This document shows positions 1 to 6,635 of a stretch of 6,687 nt of DNA, in pieces. Each line of letters opens with the position of its first letter. The first letter of the stretch is position 1. Position numbers and translations under genes: made by a program. The notes beneath the pieces are model-generated. The model saw nothing but the letters and a program-made list of their open reading frames with translations. It made no database searches and was not told the DNA's origin. This DNA comes from a bacterium (GTDB lineage Bacteria; Bacteroidota; Bacteroidia; Bacteroidales; Bacteroidaceae), in assembly GCA_004559785.1 (NCBI GenBank), contig SFXD01000097.1, forward strand, positions 1-6,687, written 5' to 3'.

Positions 1-50
1 ATCGGATTTGACAACTAACTAGTAGATATAATATTTAAAGTCAAAAAAAG

Positions 51-779
51 ATGAAAGGAATCAAAGTACTTTTGGGTGTCGTTGCTTCGGCACTCCTGTT
101 GTCTGGATGTAACTTGAACAACACCTCCAAGGGTGGAATGATAGGTGCGGCTGCCGGTGGCGCAGCAGGTACAGGACTCGGTGCCGCCATAGGCGCACTG
201 ATTGGTGGCTCGCACGGTGCCAAAGTAGGTGCCGCCATAGGTGCCGGAGTAGGCGTGGCTGGAGGTACTACGGCAGGCGTACTAATCGGTAAGAAGATGG
301 ACAAGGCTAAGGCTGCGGCAGAGGCTGCATTGCAGGATGCCACAGTAGAGACCACCACCGACACCAACGGACTGGATGCAGTGAAGGTAACCTTCGACAA
401 CGGCATCCTCTTCGCCGTAGGAAAGTCAAACCTGCAGAGCAGCGCACAGGCTTCCCTAAAGAAATTCGCCGCCAACGTGCTCAACGTCTACACGGACTGC
501 GACGTGGCAATCTACGGATATGCCAGCAGCGACGGCTCGGAGGAGACAAACCTCACGCTTAGCCAGAACCGCGCATTCGCCGTCAAGGGCTACCTTACGG
601 GCAGTTGCGGAGTGAAGGAATCACAGATTAAGAGCACCGTGGGTTACGGAGAGAACCCAGAGTATCTCGTGCGTGATGCCAACGGCAACGAAGACAGGGC
701 TGCCAGCCGCCGCGTGGAGGTTTACCTCTATGCCAGCGAGGCCATGATCAAGGCTGCCAACGAAGGCACGCTCCAGTAG
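51..779 (+). CDS. Glycine-zipper OmpA-family outer-membrane lipoprotein
   Basis: A 242-residue lipoprotein predicted to sit in the outer membrane and grip peptidoglycan. Residues 1-20 form a lipoprotein signal: Lys at 3 and 5, a hydrophobic stretch, then the lipobox LLSGC with Cys20 as the lipidated residue. Residues 28-80 are a Gly/Ala-rich glycine zipper with repeated GAAIGA units, expected to form a packed membrane-associated helical hairpin. Residues 83-96 are Ala-rich and probably helical. Residues 107-228 are an OmpA C-terminal domain; the core GYASSDG (156-162), LSQNRAFAV (170-178) and RRVEVYL (220-226) is clear. The Arg that contacts diaminopimelate in characterised OmpA domains is present (R174), but the partner Asp aligns with S159; GYAS variants are, as I recall, common in Bacteroidota. 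C150 and C186 could form a disulphide in the periplasm. The layout resembles E. coli YiaD. The ATG at 51 follows an A-rich leader with no Shine-Dalgarno, usual for this phylum. Family call is firm; exact role is inferred. Confidence 0.93.
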   Translation: MKGIKVLLGVVASALLLSGCNLNNTSKGGMIGAAAGGAAGTGLGAAIGALIGGSHGAKVGAAIGAGVGVAGGTTAGVLIGKKMDKAKAAAEAALQDATVETTTDTNGLDAVKVTFDNGILFAVGKSNLQSSAQASLKKFAANVLNVYTDCDVAIYGYASSDGSEETNLTLSQNRAFAVKGYLTGSCGVKESQIKSTVGYGENPEYLVRDANGNEDRAASRRVEVYLYASEAMIKAANEGTLQ

Positions 780-829
780 CCATCCCAGCACCCTCCGACT
801 GACATCATTCGCCCTATATATATAATAAG

Positions 830-1519
830 GTGGGATTTCTGAAAAGGATACAGACAATAGCAAAGAGGATTGTACTCCTGTTCTTTGGGAGTTCAATCCT
901 TTTTGTAGTCATATACCGATGGTGCCCTGTCTACGTAACACCGCTCATGGCAATCAGATGCGTACAACAGGCATCACGAGGTGAGCAAGTCAGGCTCAAG
1001 CACCACTGGGTCCCACTCGACAGCATGTCCATCTACATGCCAGTTGCGGTAATGGCAAGCGAGGACCAGCGATTCCTCACACACCACGGATTCGACTTCA
1101 GGGAGATAGAGAACGCCATCACAGAAAGGAAAAACGGCAAACGGAAGAGGGGCGGAAGCACAATCAGCCAGCAAACCGCCAAGAATGTCTTCCTTTGGCC
1201 AGAAAGCAGTTGGCTCAGGAAAGGACTCGAAACATACTTCACGATTCTCATAGAACTCATCTGGAACAAGCACAGGATAATGGAAGTATACCTCAACTCC
1301 ATCGAGATGGGAGACGGCATATACGGCACCGATGCCGTGGCTTGGCAACACTTCGGGAGGGATGCTGCCAACCTGACACGGGCTAACTGCGCCCTGATTG
1401 CCGCCACCCTACCCAATCCGCTGAAATTCAGCAGCAAGACACCATCGTCTTACATACTGAAAAGACAAACTGCCATAATGAAACAAATGAGACACATAGA
1501 CGTTTTCCCAAAAAAATAA
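830..1519 (+). CDS. mtgA: Monofunctional biosynthetic peptidoglycan glycosyltransferase (GT51)
   Basis: This enzyme polymerises lipid II into glycan strands at the outer face of the inner membrane, without a transpeptidase domain. At 229 residues it is close to E. coli MtgA (about 242). Residues 13-30 are one membrane anchor, preceded by Lys/Arg. GT51 motifs appear in order: EDQRFLTHHGFD (78-89) with catalytic E78; GGSTISQQTAKNVFL (108-122); RKGLE (130-134) with the second glutamate E134; and HRIMEVYLNSIEMGDGIYG (148-166). The E78-E134 spacing of 56 is near the 57 of E. coli PBP1b. The start is GTG at 830: an in-frame TGA at 800-802 blocks extension, no ATG or TTG lies between, and the first internal Met (residue 40) would remove the anchor. 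It lies 50 bases after the lipoprotein gene. The gap contains a TATATATATAATAA stretch but no TAnnTTTG box, so read-through from the upstream gene is plausible. Confidence 0.95.
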   Translation: MGFLKRIQTIAKRIVLLFFGSSILFVVIYRWCPVYVTPLMAIRCVQQASRGEQVRLKHHWVPLDSMSIYMPVAVMASEDQRFLTHHGFDFREIENAITERKNGKRKRGGSTISQQTAKNVFLWPESSWLRKGLETYFTILIELIWNKHRIMEVYLNSIEMGDGIYGTDAVAWQHFGRDAANLTRANCALIAATLPNPLKFSSKTPSSYILKRQTAIMKQMRHIDVFPKK

Positions 1520-1549
1520 CGAGGAAAAAACCAATTTTGTCATATAGAG

Positions 1550-1581
1550 TTTGCAATTTTGCTCAAAAATGACTACCTTTG
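1550..1581 (+). promoter_or_regulatory. Bacteroidota-type promoter of the AAA ATPase gene
   Basis: A TTTG at 1550-1553 (-33 element) is followed, after 20 bases, by TACCTTTG at 1574-1581, a perfect match to the Bacteroidota -7 consensus TAnnTTTG. Transcription should begin a few bases after 1581, roughly 1585-1590, leaving a leader of about 20 bases before the ATG at 1606. A second TTTG at 1558-1561 is too close to serve as the -33 element. The promoter shows that the ATPase gene is not simply the tail of an mtgA operon. Confidence 0.8.
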
Positions 1582-1605
1582 CACGCAAATTCATTCATTT
1601 TGGGT

Positions 1606-2787
1606 ATGTTGGAAACTTTTTTTCGCACACATCAATTTTTATTGGAACACACTCAGGCTCCTGTAAGACGCGCACTCATGGATGAGATTGACTGGCGCAG
1701 ACGCCTCATCGGCATCAAGGGCAGCCGTGGTGTAGGCAAGACAACCTTTTTACTACAGTATGCCAAGGAAAACTTCGGTCCACGTGACCGGCGGTGTCTC
1801 TACGTAAACATGAACAACTTCTTCTTCCAAGGTCAGACATTGTTCCAGTTCGCAAGCGAATTCGCACGAGGTGGCGGGCAGGTATTGCTCATAGACCAAG
1901 TGTTCAAGCACACTGACTGGAGCCACGAACTGAGGATGATACATGACAAGTGCCCGAAACTCAGGGTGGTCTTCACCGGAAGCAGCGTCATGAGGCTCAA
2001 GGAGGAGAATCCCGAACTGAACGGACTCGTCGACAGCTACAACCTCAGGGGATTCTCTTTCAGGGAATACCTCAACCTGAAGACAGGCCTTAACTTCAAG
2101 GCTTACGGAATAAGAGAGATACAGAACAGACACGAGAGAATATCACAGGAGGTAATGGCAAAGGTAGACCCCCTCGAACACTTCCGCAACTACCTGCACC
2201 ACGGGTACTACCCATTCTTCCTCAACTGCAGCAACTTCAGCGAGCAACTGCTGAAGACCGTGAACATGATGATCGAGGTGGACATCCTGCTCATAAAGCA
2301 AATCGACCTGAAATACCTAAGCAAACTGAAGAAACTGCTCTACCTGCTTTCCACCAGCGGAACGGGTGCCCCTAACGTGAGCCAACTCGCCACGGACATG
2401 CAGACCAGCCGTGCCACCGTAATGAACTACATCAAGTACCTGAGCGACGCAAGGCTTCTGAACATGGTATACAGGCAAGGAGAGGAGTTCCCCAAGAAGC
2501 CTTCAGGCCTGTACTTGCACAACACGAACCTAATGTACGCCATGAGCACTGGACAGGTGGACGAGCAAACCCTGATGGAGACGTTCTTCCAAAATGCCCT
2601 ATGGGGCAGGCACAAGGTGCAGGCCGGAGACAGGAGCAGCACATTCATCGTGGATGGCAAGCAGAGATTCCGAATCTGCCTGGAGCAACCAAGGCGCAAG
2701 AACACCGACGTACTCTACACCCTGTCGAACATCCCCGAAGGCATGAACCAGGAAATCCCCCTATGGGTATACGGATTCCTGTACTGA
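1606..2787 (+). CDS. AAA_14/DUF4143-type ATPase with altered Walker B
   Basis: A 393-residue protein resembling the Bacteroidota AAA ATPases with an AAA_14 domain followed by a DUF4143-like C-terminus. Substrate and cellular role are unknown. Seen in the sequence: Walker A GSRGVGKTT (39-47); Walker B strand VLLID (93-97) followed by Q98 where the usual residue is Glu; a sensor-1-like VVFTGSS (121-127); GFSFREYL (149-156), a family hallmark; a probable winged-helix segment around 255-290 (NVSQLATDMQTSRATVMNYI); KPSGLYLHNTNLMYAM (298-313); and the closing IPLWVYGFLY. From memory, relatives carry an LSRR motif just before the FREYL segment and an FEVGGK-like motif near the C-terminus; here the matching places read ELNGLVDSY and FRICLEQ. 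The protein may therefore be a catalytically weak or diverged paralogue. ATG 1606 is chosen because an in-frame TTG at 1579 lies inside the promoter -7 box. Length and ends look complete, with no frameshift. Confidence 0.82.
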   Translation: MLETFFRTHQFLLEHTQAPVRRALMDEIDWRRRLIGIKGSRGVGKTTFLLQYAKENFGPRDRRCLYVNMNNFFFQGQTLFQFASEFARGGGQVLLIDQVFKHTDWSHELRMIHDKCPKLRVVFTGSSVMRLKEENPELNGLVDSYNLRGFSFREYLNLKTGLNFKAYGIREIQNRHERISQEVMAKVDPLEHFRNYLHHGYYPFFLNCSNFSEQLLKTVNMMIEVDILLIKQIDLKYLSKLKKLLYLLSTSGTGAPNVSQLATDMQTSRATVMNYIKYLSDARLLNMVYRQGEEFPKKPSGLYLHNTNLMYAMSTGQVDEQTLMETFFQNALWGRHKVQAGDRSSTFIVDGKQRFRICLEQPRRKNTDVLYTLSNIPEGMNQEIPLWVYGFLY

Positions 2788-2851
2788 CATACGACACCAT
2801 GGCATACGGAAAACGACAATAGGAAAGAGGCTAAACAAGACATACAAAAAG

Positions 2852-2883
2852 ACAATTCAACTGTTTACAATTCAAAAACAATT
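2852..2883 (+). repeat. Three short ACAATT repeats in the nifJ leader
   Basis: ACAATTCAA occurs at 2852-2860 and again at 2867-2875, and a third ACAATT at 2878-2883 abuts the nifJ start codon. Steps are 15 and 11 bases. They sit in the 96-base gap between the ATPase stop and nifJ, where no TAnnTTTG promoter box is visible. They may be regulator sites, part of a degenerate promoter, or simply the A-rich unstructured leader common before well-expressed Bacteroidota genes. The repeats are real in the sequence; any function is a guess. Confidence 0.35.
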
Positions 2884-5800
2884 ATGGCTAAAGAAAAGAA
2901 ATTCGTGACATGGGATGGAAACACCTGTGCCGGACATGTTGCATACATGTTCAGCGAAGTTGCTGCAATCTATCCCATCACTCCCTCATCTCCCATGGCG
3001 GAGCATGTGGACGAGTGGGCCGCTCAGGGACGCAAGAATCTCTTCGGCGACACAGTAATGGTTCAGGAAATGCAGTCCGAAGGTGGCGCGGCAGGTGCCG
3101 TACACGGTTCGCTGCAGGCAGGTGCCCTTACATCTACCTTCACCGCCAGCCAGGGTCTTCTGTTGATGATACCCAATATGTATAAGATTGCAGGAGAACT
3201 GCTCCCCAGCGTTTTCCATGTTTCAGCACGTACCATAGCAACACACTCCCTCTGCATCTTTGGCGACCACAGCGACGTCATGGCTTGCAGGCAGACTGGA
3301 TTTGCCATGCTGGCCGAAGGCTCGGTTCAGGAAGTGATGGACCTCTCTGCCGTAGCACACTTAGCTGCCATCGAGGCACGTGTGCCATTCATCAACTTCT
3401 TCGACGGCTTCCGCACATCACACGAGTACCAGAAAGTGGAACTCATTGAGGAGGATGACGTTCGCGACCTCGTAAACATGAAGGCCGTCAGCGAGTTCAG
3501 GGCAAGAGCCCTCTCTCCCGAACACCCACAGGCAAAGGGTATGGCAGAGAACCCCGAGACGTTCTTCGCACACCGCGAGGCTTGCAACCGCTACTACGAT
3601 GCCGTTCCTGCCATCGTGGAGAAATACATGGCTGCAATATCGGAGCGCACAGGCAGAAAGTACGACCTCTTCAGCTACTACGGAGCAGAGGACGCAGAAC
3701 AGGTAATCATAATGATGGGCTCGGGTACCGAGGCTGCACGCGAGGCTATAGACTACGCCAACGCCAACGGCAAGAAATACGGACTGGTCAGCGTACACCT
3801 CTATCGCCCCTTCAGCGTAAAGCACCTGCTGAAGGCAGTGCCTGCCTCTTGCAAGCGTATCGCCGTACTGGATCGCACCAAGGAACCAGGCTCGAACGGA
3901 GAACCACTGCTGCTTGACGTCAAGGACGCTTTCTACGGCGTGGAGAACGCACCCGTCATTGTAGGCGGACGCTACGGACTAGGCTCTGCCGACGTTACAC
4001 CAACCATGATTCTCGGCGTTTACGAGAACCTGGAACTTCCTCAGCCCAAGGACCACTTCACCGTAGGCATAGTGGACGACCTGACCTACACCTCACTGCC
4101 TGCAAAGGAAGAGATGGCTCTCGGCGGAGAAGGCATATTCGAGGCTAAGTTCTTCGGACTCGGAGCCGACGGTACCGTAGGCGCAAACAAGAACTCTGTA
4201 AAGATTATCGGCGACAACACGGACAAGTATTGCCAGGCTTACTTCTCCTACGACTCAAAGAAGTCAGGCGGATTCACCTGCTCACACCTACGCTTCGGCG
4301 ATACGCCAATTCGCTCAACATACCAAATCAAGACTCCCAACTTCGTGGCTTGCCACGTACAGGCGTACCTCAGGATGTACGACGTGCTACGCGGACTGCG
4401 CAAGAACGGACAATTCCTGCTGAATACTATCTTCGACGGAGAGGAACTCGTGAACTTCCTGCCCAACAACGTAAAGAAGTACTTTGCAGAGAAGAATATC
4501 ACCGTATACTACATCAACGCCACCAAGATTGCACAGGAGATTGGCCTCGGCAACCGTACCAATACCATCCTGCAATCTGCATTCTTCCGCATCACCGAGG
4601 TGATTCCAGTGGAACTGGCAGTTGAACAGATGAAGAAGGCTATCGTCAAGTCGTACGGCAAGAAGGGACAGGACGTGGTAGACATGAACTACGCTGCCGT
4701 TGACCGCGGATGCGAATACAAGACCCTCGCAGTAGACCCCGCATGGGCAAACCTGCCTGCCGACGAGGAAGTCAAGTACGACGAACCTGAGTACATCACC
4801 AACCTCGTACGCGTCATCAACGCACAAAACGGTGCCGACCTGCCAGTGTCTGCATACAAGGGCATAGAGGACGGCACATGGGAACAGGGTACGGCAGCCT
4901 ACGAGAAGCGTGGCGTGGCTGGATTCGTACCAGTATGGGATTCTGAGAAATGTATACAGTGCAACAAGTGCGCATACGTTTGCCCGCACTCCTGCATACG
5001 TCCTTTCGTCCTCAACGACGAGGAGAAGGCTGGATTCCAGGGAACCACCCTCGACATGAAGGCTCCCGCCGCCATGAAGGGAATGCACTTCGTCATTCAG
5101 GTTGGAGTCAAGGACTGCCTCGGATGCGGCAACTGCGCCGATGTCTGCCCTGGCAATCCCAAGCTCGGAGGCAGTGCCCTCAAGATGGTGGCTTACGACG
5201 ACAGCAGCGAGGCTGCCGCCAAAGAGGCTGCCAACTGGGATTACTGCGTGAAGAACGTCAAGAGCAAGCAAGACCTCGTGGACATACAGCAGAGCCCGAA
5301 GAACAGCCAGTTCGCAACACCTCTGTTCGAGTTCAGCGGAGCATGCTCTGGATGTGGAGAGACTCCTTACGTGAAACTTATCAGCCAACTCTTCGGCGAC
5401 CGTGAGATGGTGGCTAACGCAACGGGATGCTCTTCCATCTACTCCGGTTCGATACCTTCCACTCCTTACACCAAGAACGAAAAGGGACAAGGTCCCGCAT
5501 GGGCAAACTCCCTGTTCGAGGACTTCTGCGAGTTCGGTCTCGGTATGGTTCTTGCCAACAAGAAGATGAAGGCCCGCATCACTGCCCTGCTGGGCGAGGT
5601 AATCAACGGCGAACATGCAAGTGCCGAATACAAGGCTGCCGCCCAGGACTGGATAGAGAAGCAGAACGATGCCGAAGGCTCGAAGGCTGCCGCAGCAGCA
5701 CTGAAACCCTTCATTGCGGAAGGTGCCGCAGCAGGATGCCCCGTCTGCACACAGCTGAAGGAACTTGACCACTACCTGGTGAAACGCTCACAATGGATCA

Positions 5801-6459
5801 TCGGTGGCGACGGCGCATCATACGACATAGGCTACGGAGGTCTCGACCACGTTATCGGTAGCGGCGAGGACGTCAACATCTTCGTCATCGACACAGAGGT
5901 CTACTCCAACACGGGCGGACAGGCTTCCAAGGCTACGCCTATCGGCGCCATAGCACAGTTTGCCGCCAACGGCAAGCGCGTAGGAAAGAAGGACCTCGGA
6001 CTGATGCAAGCCACCTACGGAAATGTTTACGTAGCGCAGGTTGCCATGGGAGCTGACCAGAGCCAGTGCCTCAAGGCATTCCGCGAGGCAGAGGCATGGC
6101 ACGGACCATCGCTCATCATCGGATATGCACCCTGCATCAACCATGGCCTGAAGGCAAAGGGAGGCATGGGCAAGAGCCAGGCAGAAGAAGCCAAGGCCGT
6201 AGAATGCGGCTACTGGCATCTGTGGCGCAACAATCCTGCATTGGCAGAGGAGGGCAAGAACCCATTCCAGCTCGACAGCAAGGAGCCCGACTGGGACAAG
6301 TTCCAGGACTTCCTCGAAGGCGAGGTTCGCTTCCTCTCACTGAAGAAGGCCGCACCACAGGAGGCTCAGGAACTGTACGATGCCTGCAAGGCTGCCGCCA
6401 AGAGACGTTACCAGACGTACATCCGCAAGACCCAGGAAGACTGGAGCCTGCAGGATTGA
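2884..6459 (+). CDS. nifJ: Pyruvate:ferredoxin (flavodoxin) oxidoreductase, single chain
   Basis: This cytoplasmic enzyme converts pyruvate, CoA and oxidised ferredoxin or flavodoxin to acetyl-CoA, CO2 and reduced carrier, the main pyruvate-cleaving step in many anaerobes. It has 1191 residues, normal for the homodimeric type. Domains in order: N-terminal domain with YPITPSSPMAE (30-40), EMQSEGG (62-68) and SARTIA (114-119), holding the pyruvate-site Thr33, Glu62 and Arg116 by alignment with the Desulfovibrio africanus enzyme; domain II with LYRPFSVKHL (306-315); gamma-type domain with GADGTVGANK (427-436); EKR linker (E674-R676); a two-cluster ferredoxin domain, CX2CX2CX3CP at 690-701 and 745-756; and the C-terminal thiamine-diphosphate domain with GDGASYDIGYGG (975-986) and DTEVYSNTGGQ (1003-1013). 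Cys821, 824, 849 and 1084 fit the proximal 4Fe-4S ligands. It ends at 1191, so it appears to lack the extra C-terminal domain VII of the D. africanus protein. An additional CPVC lies at 952-955. The ATG at 2884 follows an A-rich leader without Shine-Dalgarno. All expected catalytic residues are intact. Confidence 0.98.
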   Translation: MAKEKKFVTWDGNTCAGHVAYMFSEVAAIYPITPSSPMAEHVDEWAAQGRKNLFGDTVMVQEMQSEGGAAGAVHGSLQAGALTSTFTASQGLLLMIPNMYKIAGELLPSVFHVSARTIATHSLCIFGDHSDVMACRQTGFAMLAEGSVQEVMDLSAVAHLAAIEARVPFINFFDGFRTSHEYQKVELIEEDDVRDLVNMKAVSEFRARALSPEHPQAKGMAENPETFFAHREACNRYYDAVPAIVEKYMAAISERTGRKYDLFSYYGAEDAEQVIIMMGSGTEAAREAIDYANANGKKYGLVSVHLYRPFSVKHLLKAVPASCKRIAVLDRTKEPGSNGEPLLLDVKDAFYGVENAPVIVGGRYGLGSADVTPTMILGVYENLELPQPKDHFTVGIVDDLTYTSLPAKEEMALGGEGIFEAKFFGLGADGTVGANKNSVKIIGDNTDKYCQAYFSYDSKKSGGFTCSHLRFGDTPIRSTYQIKTPNFVACHVQAYLRMYDVLRGLRKNGQFLLNTIFDGEELVNFLPNNVKKYFAEKNITVYYINATKIAQEIGLGNRTNTILQSAFFRITEVIPVELAVEQMKKAIVKSYGKKGQDVVDMNYAAVDRGCEYKTLAVDPAWANLPADEEVKYDEPEYITNLVRVINAQNGADLPVSAYKGIEDGTWEQGTAAYEKRGVAGFVPVWDSEKCIQCNKCAYVCPHSCIRPFVLNDEEKAGFQGTTLDMKAPAAMKGMHFVIQVGVKDCLGCGNCADVCPGNPKLGGSALKMVAYDDSSEAAAKEAANWDYCVKNVKSKQDLVDIQQSPKNSQFATPLFEFSGACSGCGETPYVKLISQLFGDREMVANATGCSSIYSGSIPSTPYTKNEKGQGPAWANSLFEDFCEFGLGMVLANKKMKARITALLGEVINGEHASAEYKAAAQDWIEKQNDAEGSKAAAAALKPFIAEGAAAGCPVCTQLKELDHYLVKRSQWIIGGDGASYDIGYGGLDHVIGSGEDVNIFVIDTEVYSNTGGQASKATPIGAIAQFAANGKRVGKKDLGLMQATYGNVYVAQVAMGADQSQCLKAFREAEAWHGPSLIIGYAPCINHGLKAKGGMGKSQAEEAKAVECGYWHLWRNNPALAEEGKNPFQLDSKEPDWDKFQDFLEGEVRFLSLKKAAPQEAQELYDACKAAAKRRYQTYIRKTQEDWSLQD

Positions 6460-6497
6460 TGAGGTAACGGATAAAGATTCCGAAAACAACCTATATC

Positions 6498-6533
6498 GTC
6501 AGGGTGCGTCATTACTGCATGGCGCACCCTGAC
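6498..6533 (+). terminator. Strong hairpin after nifJ, probable 3' end or terminator
   Basis: GTCAGGGTGCG (6498-6508) and CGCACCCTGAC (6523-6533) are perfect inverted repeats of 11 bases. In RNA the stem extends inward through a U-G wobble and three more pairs to 15 pairs, with a six-base loop at 6513-6518. It begins 38 bases after the nifJ stop, the expected place for a transcript end. No U-tract follows on the + strand (TGCATCTGGC), so it may act as a terminator without a U-run or as a hairpin protecting the mRNA 3' end. On the - strand the stem is followed within about 15 bases by TTGTTTT, so activity in that direction is possible. Confidence 0.65.
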
Positions 6534-6605
6534 TGCATCTGGCAATGGGAAGACATATTTTAACGTGAGTTCGATGAATCTTGCATGAGGCAGGACATTA
6601 TGCTA

Positions 6606-6635
6606 CGCCAGCAATGTATATTAACTGCATTGGCG
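6606..6635. repeat. Imperfect bulged inverted repeat
   Basis: CGCC (6606-6609) plus AATG (6613-6616) can pair with CATTGGCG (6628-6635), leaving a three-base bulge and an 11-base loop. It directly precedes the palindrome array and its right arm overlaps the first array unit by two bases. The spacing of its ATTAAC (6620-6625) matches the array period, so it could include a decayed array unit. Weak evidence; chance is possible. Confidence 0.3.

Noticed and set aside
8..32. Perfect TTGACA (8-13) and TATAAT (27-32) before the lipoprotein gene
   Set aside because: The spacing is only 13 bases, too short for a sigma-70 promoter, and Bacteroidota use TTTG/TAnnTTTG instead; no good TAnnTTTG follows. 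The real promoter may lie left of the window.
41..484. Antisense open frame of 147 codons over the lipoprotein gene
   Set aside because: Its Ala/Pro-rich product is just the complement of the Gly/Ala glycine-zipper codons; no start signals or motifs.
815..828. TATATATATAATAA as an mtgA promoter
   Set aside because: AT-rich but no TTTG in the -7 box and no properly spaced -33 element; co-transcription with the upstream gene is as likely.
1503..1528. Weak stem TTTTCC/GGAAAA around the mtgA stop as a terminator
   Set aside because: Only six mostly A-T pairs with a 14-base loop overlapping the stop codon; too unstable to call.
2799..2822. Seven-codon open frame (MAYGKRQ) between the ATPase and nifJ
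   Set aside because: Too short and without attenuator-like runs or a following terminator/antiterminator pair; expected by chance.
4387..5772. Antisense open frame of 461 codons inside nifJ
   Set aside because: It is in exact codon register with nifJ (antisense codon 5770-5772 equals a nifJ codon), so it stays open only because nifJ avoids TTA, CTA and TCA codons. Its translation is low-complexity, rich in Cys, Val and Leu, with no recognisable domain.
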